Origin: Topomyia yanbarensis
Taxonomy: Eukaryota > Arthropoda > Insecta > Diptera > Culicidae
Assembly: GCF_030247195.1 (NCBI RefSeq)
Contig: NC_080671.1
Span: 297,643,586 to 297,707,585 of the forward strand
DNA: 64,000 nucleotides
Reading direction: 5' to 3'
Both the position numbers and the translations under genes were made by a program. How positions within the stretch are numbered: the first letter of the stretch is position 1; each line of letters starts with the position of its first letter. The notes under the pieces were generated by a model. It was not told where the DNA came from. It searched no databases and worked only from the letters and a program-made list of their open reading frames with translations. Below, piece by piece: positions 24,400 through 34,880 of this stretch.

Positions 24400-25020
24400 T
24401 TCAACTTTTTGTTGCTTTTAGATCCTACAATTTGAATAATTACGACAACTATAACACAAAGAATAGACAACAAAAATAGACAATAACGACAGAGTTAGGT
24501 TATGTTGTATCCAAATAATTGTCAAGTAGACCACAGTGGGTGAAATAAAAGTATTTACCCAAAAAAATATGACACACGTCATTATCGTATGCTATTTTTA
24601 CATTTCCTATAAAAGAAATGTATAGAATTCGCTCAAACTTTCAAAAAAAATTTCTTATAAGAAAAGGTAAAAAGATAAAATCAATAAAAACATGAAAAAA
24701 TACCTGCTAATATGAAGTTGAACTCATCAAAATGTTTTTTTCAGATAAATATTAATGTATAAAACTCGTGGTATTCCTAGTAAATATTGCTTGCACACCG
24801 GGCCTGCCAGGCCCGGCTTGCCTTTTTGTGCATGTAAAAAATTCAAACATAGCTGCGCATCACTCCATAGATGAAAATTTCACAATTCTTTATTTTTGTT
24901 ATAGATTTCGAAGCTACTTATCAAAATTTACATGCCCAAGCTTATACTGCATACACATTTTTTTGTAACTAAAAAATTGTAACGTGCCGGGCCTCTGGGA
25001 CCCGGTTGCCTTTTTGAGGG

Positions 25021-25064
25021 TTAAAGATCGACTTTTTGGGACTTTGCCGATTTCGCACCTTTTT
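25021..25064. repeat. 44-bp perfect direct repeat, left of copy B
   Basis: Identical to 26204-26247, starting TTAAAGATCGACTTTTTGGG. It may be a target-site duplication of copy B or the tail of a tandemly duplicated unit (see findings). Confidence 0.95.
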
Positions 25065-26203
25065 GCCTTTCTCAATAGAAGGGTGTTGCAGTTGCTCTGA
25101 GGACCGACTTTATAACGGAGGCCCGGAGGGCCGAGTGTCATATACCATTCGATTCGGTTCGTCGAGTTCGGCGGGTGTCTGTGTGTGTATGTATGTGTGT
25201 ATGTATGTAAGTGTGTGTGTATGTGTGTGTGTATGTGACCGGGAATGTCACTCTTTTTTCTCAGAGATGGCTGAACCGATTTTGACAGACTTGGTCTCAG
25301 GTGAAAGGTGCAACGTTCGCATAGGCTGCTATTGAATTTCTAGTGGATCCGACTTCCGGTTCCGGAGTTGCAGGGTGATGGGTGCGAGCACACGGAAAAT
25401 GTCGATTTTAATGGATTCTGCAATGAATGTATAAAGGTGAAAGTTTTTCCAAAATATGACCACAACTGCTTCGATTTGTAGTATTAGGTCACTAACATCC
25501 ATTCAAAGTCTATTTGGCCACATTGGCCGCCATCCTCGGTTCCGGATGCCCCGGCGGAAGTATCTAAATTCAGAATAACAGTCACATCGGTTTCTCGGAG
25601 ATGGCTGGACCGATTCGACTGGGCTTGGCCTCAAATGAAAGGTATTGCGTCCCCGTAAATGGCTATTTAATTTCATCCCGATCCGATTTCCGGTTCCGGA
25701 GTTACGGGTTGTGGCGTGCGATCACATTCAGACCGATACTCCGATGAAAGCAAAAAAGGTGGGAATTTCGCTGGAATGTCTCTCAAACAACTTGAATTTG
25801 CTGTTCTAGGTCACCAACAGCCAAACAGACTTTCGTTGACTACATTGACCACCATGGACGGTTCCGGAAGTGCCCGGGAGAAGCGGCCATCTTTCAAAAT
25901 TTACGAACTCACATCGGTTTCCCGGAGGTGGTTTGGCCGATTTTCACAAACTTGGTCCCAAATGATAGCTGTGATGTCCCCACAGATGTGTATAGGATTT
26001 CGTACGGATCGCTTGTATGGGTCCGGAAATATAGACTAAATCGTCACGTCACATATGAAATTCCCATATAAGCCGGAACTCAAGTTTTTTTTCAAAGGGG
26101 GGACCCCATGAAATTTCAGAAATCGAATTCGTGTTTTTGATGACAAACATCTTTAAAATGCATGAAGCGTCGAGATTTTGTGTTATTTCGAAAAAAATTT
26201 TTT
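25065..26203 (+). repeat. Modular interspersed repeat, copy B, A-to-G hypermutated
   Basis: Collinear with copy A over its whole length, including the core, the (TG/TATG)n tract (25177-25238) and the three 333-bp modules. By hand count about 55-60 positions have A in copy A and G here, against about 3-4 in the opposite direction and about 4 C/T differences. Examples: GGCAAATG to GGCGGGTG, ACCAAAAATG to ACCGGGAATG, GGTAAAAATT to GGTGGGAATT. It is flanked by 44-bp perfect direct repeats. Non-coding. Confidence 0.88.
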
Positions 26204-26247
26204 TTAAAGATCGACTTTTTGGGACTTTGCCGATTTCGCACCTTTTT
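26204..26247. repeat. 44-bp perfect direct repeat, right of copy B
   Basis: Second member of the pair described at 25021-25064. Unlike copy B itself, it shows no A-to-G difference. Confidence 0.95.
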
Positions 26248-27430
26248 TCAGTTCAATATTGCCGTGGCTGTTTGTTCTTTTTCAAAATTTTAGATCTCGA
26301 ATAATGATTTATTTTCCTGTATATAGTTGTCATGTGATGTATAATAATAAGATGTAATATATGCATTTAGAGGATTTTGGTGAATATAAACAACGCACAC
26401 ATTCTCGTGATTCATGATTGAGAAAGGCACAATTGCACCGCTAGGTGGATTAAAATAGGTTTTTCCGAACTGCGTTAAATGCATCTGGAGCGCTTGGATT
26501 TTTTATTTAGTGTTCTGTAAATTTATTTTTTTATGCAAAAATGTATACTATAAGATATTACGTAAGCGGGCTTGCAATATTTCATCGTGATATCGTTAAG
26601 CACTACGTATCATTTTTTCACACATCGTTAATGCGCTTTCAAAAAAACCTCAATCACGTAAATGGGAAAATCTTTTTTTTACTTTGCCTGCTCTCCACGG
26701 CTGTGCCTGCGACTACATTGAAATTTTAGCTTTGATAATCTGATTAGAAATGTTCCGGCAGTGATTCAATTTCAATAATGCATTGTCTCCTCTACCATTC
26801 TCCCGTACTCGCAAGCCTTTTCTAAATTACCTGTGAAGCTTGAAAGTTGTGCGATCGAAAAGTAGGTTAAATAACGATTGCTAAACAATTATAGTTATTC
26901 CACACTATTACAGAAAGTTGGACAATACCTAAAATTAATTTCATTTTTGATATTGATATGAGAATTCTATTTTAAACAGTAAACCAAATGATGCTGTATC
27001 TGATAGTTTTAATGATTTTTATTTACGAATCCAAAAATTTCCAGATTCAATTCTGAATCGATTTCATCACAACTACCTTCAATTTCAGATAAAATGAAAG
27101 CGCGTCGTGTTCCATTTAGATACATTTGCCATATACCCCACAATTGGATTTTTAAAATATGCCGCCAGGCCGATAAAAAATATATTTTGATAAATGTATC
27201 TTGAACAATCAACTGAAACAATTTGCAATAATTATGTTTGTAGATCTTATACTACCACTCGCTGCTCCAGAAAATTTAAAATGATTTGGTACAAAACTTG
27301 ACTGAGGGGAATTCATCCTAACATTTTTCAGACACAGCAACATTTTTGGTTCGATTTTGCCCGACGTTTGTTCGGCCTCTGTGCGTCGTGCTCATAGGGT
27401 TCTGTTTGTTTTTTGGTTTGTCTGTTTGTT
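26248..27430. other. AT-rich intergenic sequence with a repeat tail at 26400-26465
   Basis: The block GAGAAAGGCACAATTGCACC then GCTAGGTGGATTAAAA recurs inverted at 33908-33955 and 50160-50205, and is probably one end of the modular repeat family. No genes were recognised in the rest. Confidence 0.5.
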
Positions 27431-27436
27431 TTTTAA

Positions 27437-27637
27437 GGTTGTACAGAGAATGCGCAAAATTCGCAAACGAAAAAAGCAGTTTTTTTTCCACACCGTATGT
27501 CAGATCTTCATAAAAGTCAATCAGCAGTACTGTAACAACATTCTACATACGCTGATTGATTTTTATGAAGATCTGACATACAGTGTGGAAAAAACTGCTT
27601 TTTTCGTTTGCGAATTTTGCGCATTCTCTGTGCAACC
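27437..27637. mobile_element. TTAA-flanked snapback MITE, 201 bp
   Basis: Two arms of about 85-90 bp (GGTTGTACAGAGAATGCGCA and inverse) are separated by roughly 25 bp, flanked by TTAA at 27433-27436 and 27638-27641. The near-perfect hairpin and TTAA duplication suggest piggyBac-mediated mobility. The 94-codon frame through it is an artefact of the palindrome. Confidence 0.9.
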
Positions 27638-27641
27638 TTAA

Positions 27642-28569
27642 CCTTCTTGAAAACATACTTTTATTGTTCTTTGGTTACTCTCTATTATAGTTGTCTGGAA
27701 TCCATAGATCCCTCGAGGCACCTATATTGTCAAATCTATGAATAAAATGCTTATGGATAATTTTTCCACAAATATCGGACCTTTGAAACTAGTCAAATTA
27801 TTAGATAAGTGGATACAGATTACGTGAAATTAACCTGGCAATGTAATGCAATTATTTGTGTTTGTACTTTTTATCCGTATTTTTGTTTGTTTGGTAATTG
27901 GTGACCATATGTCCACTTTATCTACAATTCAGGCTACTTTACGCCAAGCTTTACTTAAGTCTATATTGCACAATCTGTATATTTGATCTAAAATTCGCTG
28001 TTATTTTGGTATTTGATTCTAATTCAAAGCAGATTTTTATTAGCATACTAGTTTGACTGTTTCGAAAAATAACAGTAATCGATAATTTGCAAGTTGAGTA
28101 GTGTAATTGCAATTGCGTAAATATATAAAAACGCTATCGTTTCTAGACGTATTTAAACTATGTGTATTGAAGCAATTTGTTGTGGAATGACAAAAAAGTA
28201 GCGCCAAATAGTTCTGCACTGAGACGAATGACCTTATGGTTAACACCTTGCTAAACAAAAAGGTCCTCAGTATATTGGAAATGGATATCTCATTAAAGAT
28301 GGATGAACTGACCTGACCCTTTAATTTAACAGTACCATACGCATTTCTGATGGAAAAGCCTTTGCACTCTGGAACACAATTAAAGCTACTTTGAGCAAAA
28401 TACTAAAACAAGGTTGTCTAGGTAGGTTGGTAGGCTCAATGAAAAAGTATATCATGAAGGACGATTTTTCTCGGCTTGTTGTTTTTCGTTGTAGGACTTA
28501 TTGACTCTCAAAGAAAAGGTTATTGGATGCATGGTACGCAGTTCTTGAACATACCCTTTTATTTTTTAC
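27642..28569. other. Intergenic sequence, nothing recognised
   Basis: AT-rich. A GTTTTTCTCGGCTTG-like segment near 28465 recurs at 54020, otherwise no structure was found. Confidence 0.4.
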
Positions 28570-29247
28570 GAGCACGACATTCATTTGCATTCACTCATAA
28601 AGGATCTAGGAGTCATTCTTGATGAAAAGCTAACGTATACTCATCGCGTCTCAGCAACCATCGACAAAGCCAATCGATTGTTGGGACTTATTTTCAAAAT
28701 TTCCAACGAATTTTGGGATCCTCTATGGTTCAAGGCTCTTTATTGCTCATTGGTGCGCCCGCAGTTGGTATATGCAAACGTCATTTGGTGCCCTCATCAA
28801 GCTACGTGGAGCCTTAGGATCGAAACAGTCCAGCGTAAATTCATACGATATGCGTTACGTGAATTTCCGTGGAACGATCCGTTAAACCTTCCACCGTACG
28901 AGGACCGTTGTCTTCTTTTAGGACTTAATACTTTATCACATCGGAGACATACAGCGCAGGCTACCTTCATTTCAAAGATTCTGCTGGCTGAATATGATGA
29001 TCTGGAGCTACTAGCGCAAATCAGCCTCTACGCGTCTACCCGTTCTCTTCGCCTTCGAGCCCTGCTTCATTCTGAAATGCGCAGCGCTAACTACGCTACC
29101 AATAGCCCAATTTTAGCAATGAGTCGTAGCTTCAACGAGTTTTCTGTCGTATATTGTCACTAGTTTAATTATGTTTAGTTTACCTTAGTTTAGTTTAGTT
29201 CATTTAGACAAATTGTCAGTTGGACTTCTTTATACAAATACAAATAA
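28570..29247 (+). pseudogene. CR1-clade LINE, 3' fragment (RT thumb and tail)
   Basis: The frame to the stop at 29161 reads IKDLGVILDEKLTYTHR, then LIRPQLVYANVIWCPHQ-like residues (SLVRPQLVYANVIWCP), RIETVQRKFIRYALR, PPYEDRCLLLGLNTLSHRR and AQATFISKILLAEYD. These are the RT C-terminal blocks of CR1-type elements (T1/Q in mosquitoes). It is 5' truncated just upstream of the KDLGV block, as is typical of failed reverse transcription. The 3' UTR is short and ends near TACAAATACAAATAAC at 29233-29248, the characteristic simple tail. The surviving frame is still open, so the copy is fairly young. Confidence 0.85.
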
Positions 29248-29299
29248 CGAGCATAATCCATAACAATAAATCAAGAAGTTAACATGATTTTGAAAAAAA

Positions 29300-29345
29300 A
29301 AACTTTTTGGCGTAATGTAGCCCCCCTGTGGGGGCGACTTTACGC
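29300..29345. repeat. Small imperfect palindrome
   Basis: TTGGCGTAATGTAGCCCCCC and GGGGGCGACTTTACGCCAA form a hairpin around CTGT. It may be the end of a MITE that I could not delimit. Confidence 0.4.
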
Positions 29346-29601
29346 CAATTTTTAGTTCTTTATATCTCATATTCAATCTTGATTTTCCAAAAGTTCTTTT
29401 AACTGACTTTTGAAGTACTTCTGCCATATGTAAAGCATCAAAAAGTTTCAAATTTGAAGTTGCGTGATCGTAGTTTTGAGTGTAATGTACAAAACGTAAA
29501 GTGGGGTAAAGTAACCCCCGATGACGGTAACGGAGATAAAACAGGAAGGCGTCGGAAGAACAGCTAGAGCTGGTGCATTGTACATGTATATAAAGTAAGT
29601 A

Positions 29602-30058
29602 GGGTGGATGTACCAATAGTAGCATACTTAAGGAAAAATTTTGTTAAAAAATCGATGAATGGACCTATGGACAATGTTGATACATTAAACGAAAGCGTTC
29701 AATCCCTGCTTCATAGGGAAAATTTAAAGATTGTTTAATAACCAATTTATGTATTCAAAACCGCTTGTACCACTATAGAAACTCAAGTACCAATAGTGGT
29801 GCAATCGTTAATTTCGGTTCCTATTGTTGCAAATCCCATTGATTTCTTATGGGACTTTCAACTATAGGTACATTAGATCAATTATAGGTGCAATCAATTT
29901 TTACAATAGTTATTTGAGCAAATTTCCAGAATAACAGTTTTATTGTCGCATAATTTTAGTGCGATAAATCGATAAAAAAAATATTTGGCGTGCCTTAGTT
30001 AGGCGTATAACCCACCACTGCAACTATTGGTACACCTCAACTATAGGAGCACCCACCC
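29602..30058. mobile_element. TA-flanked MITE, 457 bp
   Basis: The ends GGGTGGATGTACCAATAG and inverse-related ACTATAGGAGCACCCACCC are flanked by TA at 29600-29601 and 30059-30060. The short motif (TA)CCAATAGT recurs inside in both orientations. Non-coding. Confidence 0.75.
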
Positions 30059-30293
30059 TATGTTCCAAAGCCTGGGCTACAGAAGATGACGAATCAACTG
30101 GTGCGTGGTGCATATTATACAGCGCAAATTCGTTAGTTTGGTCTAGCAATGGGCTATACCGATGCGACTTTTTCGAAATCGATCCTTTTATCCAGGGAAA
30201 TCGATTATTTTCATCCGATCTTTATGGTTCGATTTTTGACAGCATCTGTTTTATCGAAGATGAGATCGATGTTTTATTTTTTTTATTTTACTC

Positions 30294-30565
30294 TTATCGT
30301 TTCAATATAGGGGTCCCGTTTCAAAATTTTCTACAGGAATTTTACACGATTTTTAAACGTGAATATCTGCCGTTGTACTGAATGGAAAAATAAGATTATT
30401 AGGCTATCTAATTGGAAATATGCACAACAATTTTGTATGCATTTCCGTAAGATGTACAATTACTAAAAATAACAGAAATAATGGATTTTATGAAAGTAGT
30501 AATTATCTGATCCATAATTGGTCGGTACAATTCGCTCAAGTAGCAAGCGTTGCACAGAGGAGTAA
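30294..30565 (+). repeat. Histone-spacer-like repeat, dispersed copy
   Basis: It begins CGTTTCAATATAGGGGTCCC and continues collinear with the spacer at 10739-10960 (AAAATTTTC, GAATATCTGCCGTTGTA, GTACAATTACTAAAAATAAC, GGTCGGTACAATTCG). It lies 19 kb away from the histone relics with no histone coding sequence attached. Confidence 0.65.
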
Positions 30566-32270
30566 TTGGGGTCGAATCCTGGCCAAAATTATTTGCTGCT
30601 GCAATTGTTGTTATTATGCCTTAATATGAACTAAAAATAGACAATTACTAGTTTTTGGAACAATTTGGCATCTACCCACCTACCAGTGCAGAGGCCAATT
30701 TTCTATATCCTTTCAAATACTAGTAATTTCTAGGTGATCTTTGTGAATACATTTATTTTTCCAGTTGCATAATCATTTGATCAGTGGGAAAGGGAGAAGA
30801 AAAGGGACGCCTGTGCATATTTTCATAGAGATACATGTTGGCAAACATAATATTTGGCCCTACAGCATTTCGGTGTACCTCAAATTAGTCAAAATTTCAA
30901 TATTTTCAAATCTCTTGGGATTGGTGGATCGGACAAGATCGGAAGAGTTCGAATATTTTTTGTATAGCTGAAATCTTGTATTGTAATACTGCTTCAGCAA
31001 CTTTGCCGGATCTAGCCGTATAATGTAACTTTTTTATAATTCAAATTTGGAATAAAATGTTAAAACAAGGTATTTTTTAAAGTTGGTGCAATACACAGCA
31101 AGTTTACTTTTTTTAGTTAGTTTTAAGCTGAAGTTAAACAAACGGTTGCGTTGAACTACGTTTGTAATAATATTATCTTATTTAATACAGTCATAATCAC
31201 TAGAAAGCGATTTTGCTGAATATATAACGAAAACGATTAAAATAATTTAACAATTTTTGATATACTCCTAATTTTGCCACGTTATGCAGTAGGTTCTAAC
31301 ACATTTTGATATACTCCTAATTTTGCCACGTTATACAGTAGGTTCTTAGGTATGTAAAAAAAATATAACGAAACAAAAAAATCGAAAAAAAATTTTGGTT
31401 TTTGGCCAAGAATTTGATCTAGTTACTCCTCTGTGCGTTGCTAAGATTGATTTTTTCCATCGAATGTAAAAAGGGAACATAAGAAAAAATCGTTAGTTTG
31501 TGTTCTACATTGTAAGCGTAGCAGCTGCTGCGTTTCATGTCAGCTCGAATTCTTCGGTGGTAGGTAATACATCCCATGACTGCTGCCAGGCGCTGATAGC
31601 ATTTCATTGGAATGAAGCACTGTGAGTTTCATGCATACACGGAAGATACAATGATGACACACCACAGAAAAAATGCAAAAAGCTCTTTCTTTTGGAGCTG
31701 AATAAATGGATTGGCGAAGGAGTGGTTTGGTGCGAGAGAGTCGCGCTCTCTTGCTTTTTGTGGCGTCAGGTGCGTATACAGATAAATTCACCACGGCGCG
31801 CGTTCCAGGATGCACTGTGGTGTATACGAGAGACTGAGAGCCTGAGTGGGTTAAAATTTTGCTCAGAGCAAAAGTGGGTTAAAATATTCTGTTAGATCAG
31901 AAATGGTATATTCATCACAACCTCAGGCAAAAGTGGGTCAAATATTAATTCGCGCAAAAGTGGTTCGACAAAATTTTCAGGACAAGACTGGTATAGAATA
32001 TTAACCCACTTTTGCGCTTAGAAAAGAATCAGATATTTCTTATTCGGACTTGTGGATAATGAAATTTTGGTCAATGTTTCGATGCCTTAGAAATCATGAG
32101 ATATAGTATCCGTATAGGTTAGCAGACATCGGAAATGGACAATATCGGCCATTTTGAAATCCAATATGCCGACTTATGGTTACCACAAAATAAGGAGAAT
32201 CACCATCAATATGGGGAATAATAAATAGGGAGAACCACCATCAATATGGCTGGAAATCTGCTGTCGGCTG
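30566..32270. other. Intergenic sequence with small tandem repeats
   Basis: A near-perfect tandem pair of about 48 bp lies at 31255-31349 (unit begins TTTTGATATACTCCTAATTT). A looser set with GCAAAAGTGGGTTAAAA occurs four times at 31846-32020, one inverted. No gene was recognised. Confidence 0.55.
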
Positions 32271-32279
32271 CGCATGTGC

Positions 32280-33060
32280 CCAGACTGATTCTTGCGATAC
32301 TCTCGTCGTCAACTGCTATTTCGATGTTCGTCATAATACACTTATCGATCAGCTCGCACTCGGTCGTGAGAAGGTCTCCATTAGTATCTCTTCATATGTC
32401 AGGCTGTGGCACATAGCCTTTGCTTGAGCGATTTACCTACTCGTAGAATTTTCATAACTCTATACAAATACTCCATCGCCTATCTTCCTGTAGGCGATTT
32501 CGAATTTATATTCGCACTGTGGAAGGTGCGCACATTTGTGATTTTGGAGAGAAATTTTTCCGTTCATTAGAGCGTGATCGATTTGGTTATAAATTTGTTA
32601 ATCAGGTGATCTCAGGGGTGAGGTTCATGTCGCTGATGAGGAGCTTCACTTTCTGCCGCGGGCTCCAAATGCACGTAAAAGGTATTTCTTGTTCTCGAAT
32701 TACGCTTCGTGAGGGCAGTGCACGTTAACGATGCTGTAGTTGTAGAAAAGACCTTTGATCCACACACCTCCTTTCTCTGATCGTCTGGTAGTTGATTACG
32801 TGTTGGTGCATCTTGCCCAGCACTACAAAGCTGATTCCTAACTTGTTTGTTGTGTCGTCGCTCTAGTAGAATGTAACCGTGCGATGCCCGCTTTTCCACA
32901 CATTCTGTCCTGCCAAGCAAAGTTCCTACAATGCTACGTCTTTGAAGTTGCGAGTTTTCAGCTCATTGTGTAGGATTCTTTCGAACCCAGGGAAGCAAAA
33001 AGACTTACAGTTCGATGTGCCATGTTTCCAATCGTAGTCCTTTTTTCATTACGTGGGCTT
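32280..33060 (-). pseudogene. LINE endonuclease relic
   Basis: Reading leftward: WNCKSFCFPGFERILHNEL near 33020, a VALQE motif, VTFY, LGISFVVLGKM near 32830, FYNYSIVNVHCPHEA near 32740, LISDMNL near 32630 and NQIDHALMNGKI near 32590. This is the order of APE-type endonuclease blocks (QE, NVH-P, GD-N, IDH) in LINE ORF2s such as Outcast/RTE-like elements. Stops and frame changes are frequent and the glycine of the GD-N motif is lost. No RT follows. Confidence 0.6.
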
Positions 33061-33589
33061 TGATCAATTATTCCGATCCTCCTTGTCCTCCTGATTCTTC
33101 GTTACGTTGTGTTTTCCGGGCGGCTTGTTGGCTTTGACACAACCTCCTGTCTCCTCGGACAGCCGCGCGGGTTTCCACCTCACGTATTCAGTTCTGTCTA
33201 CGGTAGGGTTATTACGCACATGCCCACTCGCACCTTCTCATTTCGCTTCTACTGCAGAAGACTGTAGTACCCAGTCGATGCCGGGATACAGATTGAATGT
33301 CATCAATACACGCACAGGAAAGCATGAGATAGGAGCTTGTGAACACTGGAAAGTATTCACCATTTGATGACCAACCTTCGAAGTTGATGGTTTCGAAATT
33401 TTGTGATGTTGGCCGTAAGTTATATTCCATTTTAAAACTCTATGAATATATTGAAGGTATTCTTTATTTTTTTTTTCTTATTTTTAGAATGGAATGGTAA
33501 CCGCTGAACTGTTTTTGTTTGTGAACTTTCAATATTTTATCCAATTTACATTATATTGAAGCATTTTCGAAAAATCAACGTTTTTCTTC

Positions 33590-33627
33590 AAAACTCCCCC
33601 AAACCAAATTTCTGGCTACGCCACTGA
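33590..33627 (-). mobile_element. hAT-type terminus, orphan
   Basis: The minus strand reads CAGTGGCGTAGCCAGAAATT then GGTTTGGGGG, a common hAT end. The partner terminus was not found, so the element is truncated or rearranged. A second similar end (CAGGAGCGTAGTTAGG on minus) is at 34080-34111. Confidence 0.45.
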
Positions 33628-33904
33628 TAAGAATGTTTATTTGACTACCACTGGTTCTATGTCGTCTCATGGGCTGGTAGAATATTGATCGGTTTTTTTC
33701 AGTTTTTTCGACTAAGATACACAAACTTAACGGATTCTAATAAAGAAATAATAATAACACTCCTTGGTTATCGGTATCAATATTCAAGTAGAGCGCTACT
33801 ACTTTTACACAACCGATTTCTTACAAATACATATTAAGAAATGCAAAAGAAAAACACATAAACCTAAATATTTCATCCACCAGCTGTTTATAAAGTACCT
33901 ATGA

Positions 33905-34340
33905 ATATAAAAACCTGTTTTAATCCACCTAGCGGTGCAATTGTGCCTTTTTCATTTCTTCAAACTATGACTCCATGACTGATTATGTTCAATATTATTG
34001 TGGAAATGTCTATTACATTCTTAATACACTTTGCACCTACACACATTCGCCAGCTACGAACCTGATGAGCTACGTGTAGGGGTCCCCCTTACTTCCCTAA
34101 CTACGCTCCTGTAAAATCCATAAATCCTATGTCAGTCGAAAGAAAATTAGGTTGACGATTTTCAGAGTGACCTTTCAATATGAGAAAGGCAAAGGCAAAA
34201 ATTTGCCAAAGTACAAAAAAGTCAAACTTTGTCAATTTTTTCGAGATTTCATCAAATTTCGAAGTTTCATGCACTTTAAAGACATTTGACATCAAAAATA
34301 TAAATTCGATTTTTAAATTTTCCAATCAGTTCCCACTTCT
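33905..34340 (-). repeat. Modular repeat family, end fragments
   Basis: The first part, 33905-34030, matches 50155-50275 (AATCCACCTAGCGGTGCAAT, then TGTGGAAATGTCTATTACAT). The second, 34160-34330, carries TATGAGAAAGGCAAAGGCAA and a CATGCACTTTAAAGACATTTG segment related to the end of copies A and B. Confidence 0.6.
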
Positions 34341-34394
34341 ATGAACTCAGGAACCGTCGTAGGTGCACACCAAAAAAATATGAATTTTATCGTT

Positions 34395-34880
34395 GACGTA
34401 ATTTGTATTTGTATTTGTATATATTTACACCAACAGGCCCCTTGGCCCCAATGGTGACTCCTTATAGACTAATTACAATTTACATTCATTTACATTCAAC
34501 AAAACTTCATGGTATAACAGATAATTTAAAGAGAATACCAACATGACAATATCCACAACATATTTCACATATTGCATAAATTAGGCAAACAAAACATTTT
34601 TTCACAATTTAATTTCACTCTGTCTGATGCCGCAATCCATCCGAATTGTAATATGAAGTCTATGAAGGTCCAGGTTTCCACGTTGTGTTAATACGGTTTT
34701 CAAATTCCCTACATCGGATGTTACGAGGCCAAGTTGTAGCTTGCAGAGCAACCGATTTCCAACTGTTGTTGAGCCTAACTCTGAATGACGCGTAGTCAAT
34801 GGTGTCGCATGATTTCCAGACAGGCACCAGTTTCTTAATTTCAACTGTTTCACTCGAACTAAGGCCAAGTCGTTGTGAGA
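34395..34880 (-). pseudogene. CR1-like fragment: ORF1 C-terminus plus 3' tail
   Basis: On the minus strand the 3' end is TATACAAATACAAATACAAA near 34400, preceded by GGGGCCTGTTGGTGTAAAT. Upstream a frame near 34690-34850 reads VEIKKLVPVWKSCDTIDY, ASFRVRL and TTWPRNIRCREFEN. The (F/Y)ASF-(K/R)V and WP-(N/G)-REF pattern resembles the C-terminal domain of CR1-type ORF1. If so, ORF2 is missing between ORF1 and the tail. Assignment is tentative. Confidence 0.4.

Larger units (their letters stand above)
23339..25020. mobile_element. piggyBac-type element relic, 1.68 kb
   Basis: TTAA precedes CCCTTGTGAAGGCAAG at 23335-23338, and GCCTTTTTGAGGG precedes TTAA at 25021-25024. This gives inverted ends of the form CCCTCAAAAAGGC with the TTAA duplication diagnostic of piggyBac. 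Near both ends lie palindromes of the type GCCGGGCCTCT-AGGCCCG (23376-23397, 24798-24818, 24988-25010). The interior holds a copy of the modular repeat (about 23400-24130) and a short acidic frame. A 204-bp MITE with the same ends is at 49787-49990. Confidence 0.72.

Noticed and set aside
31540..31830. Further histone gene (H2A or H1)
   Set aside because: I looked for the missing cluster members here because of GC-rich, basic-looking frames, but no histone motif or stem-loop was found.
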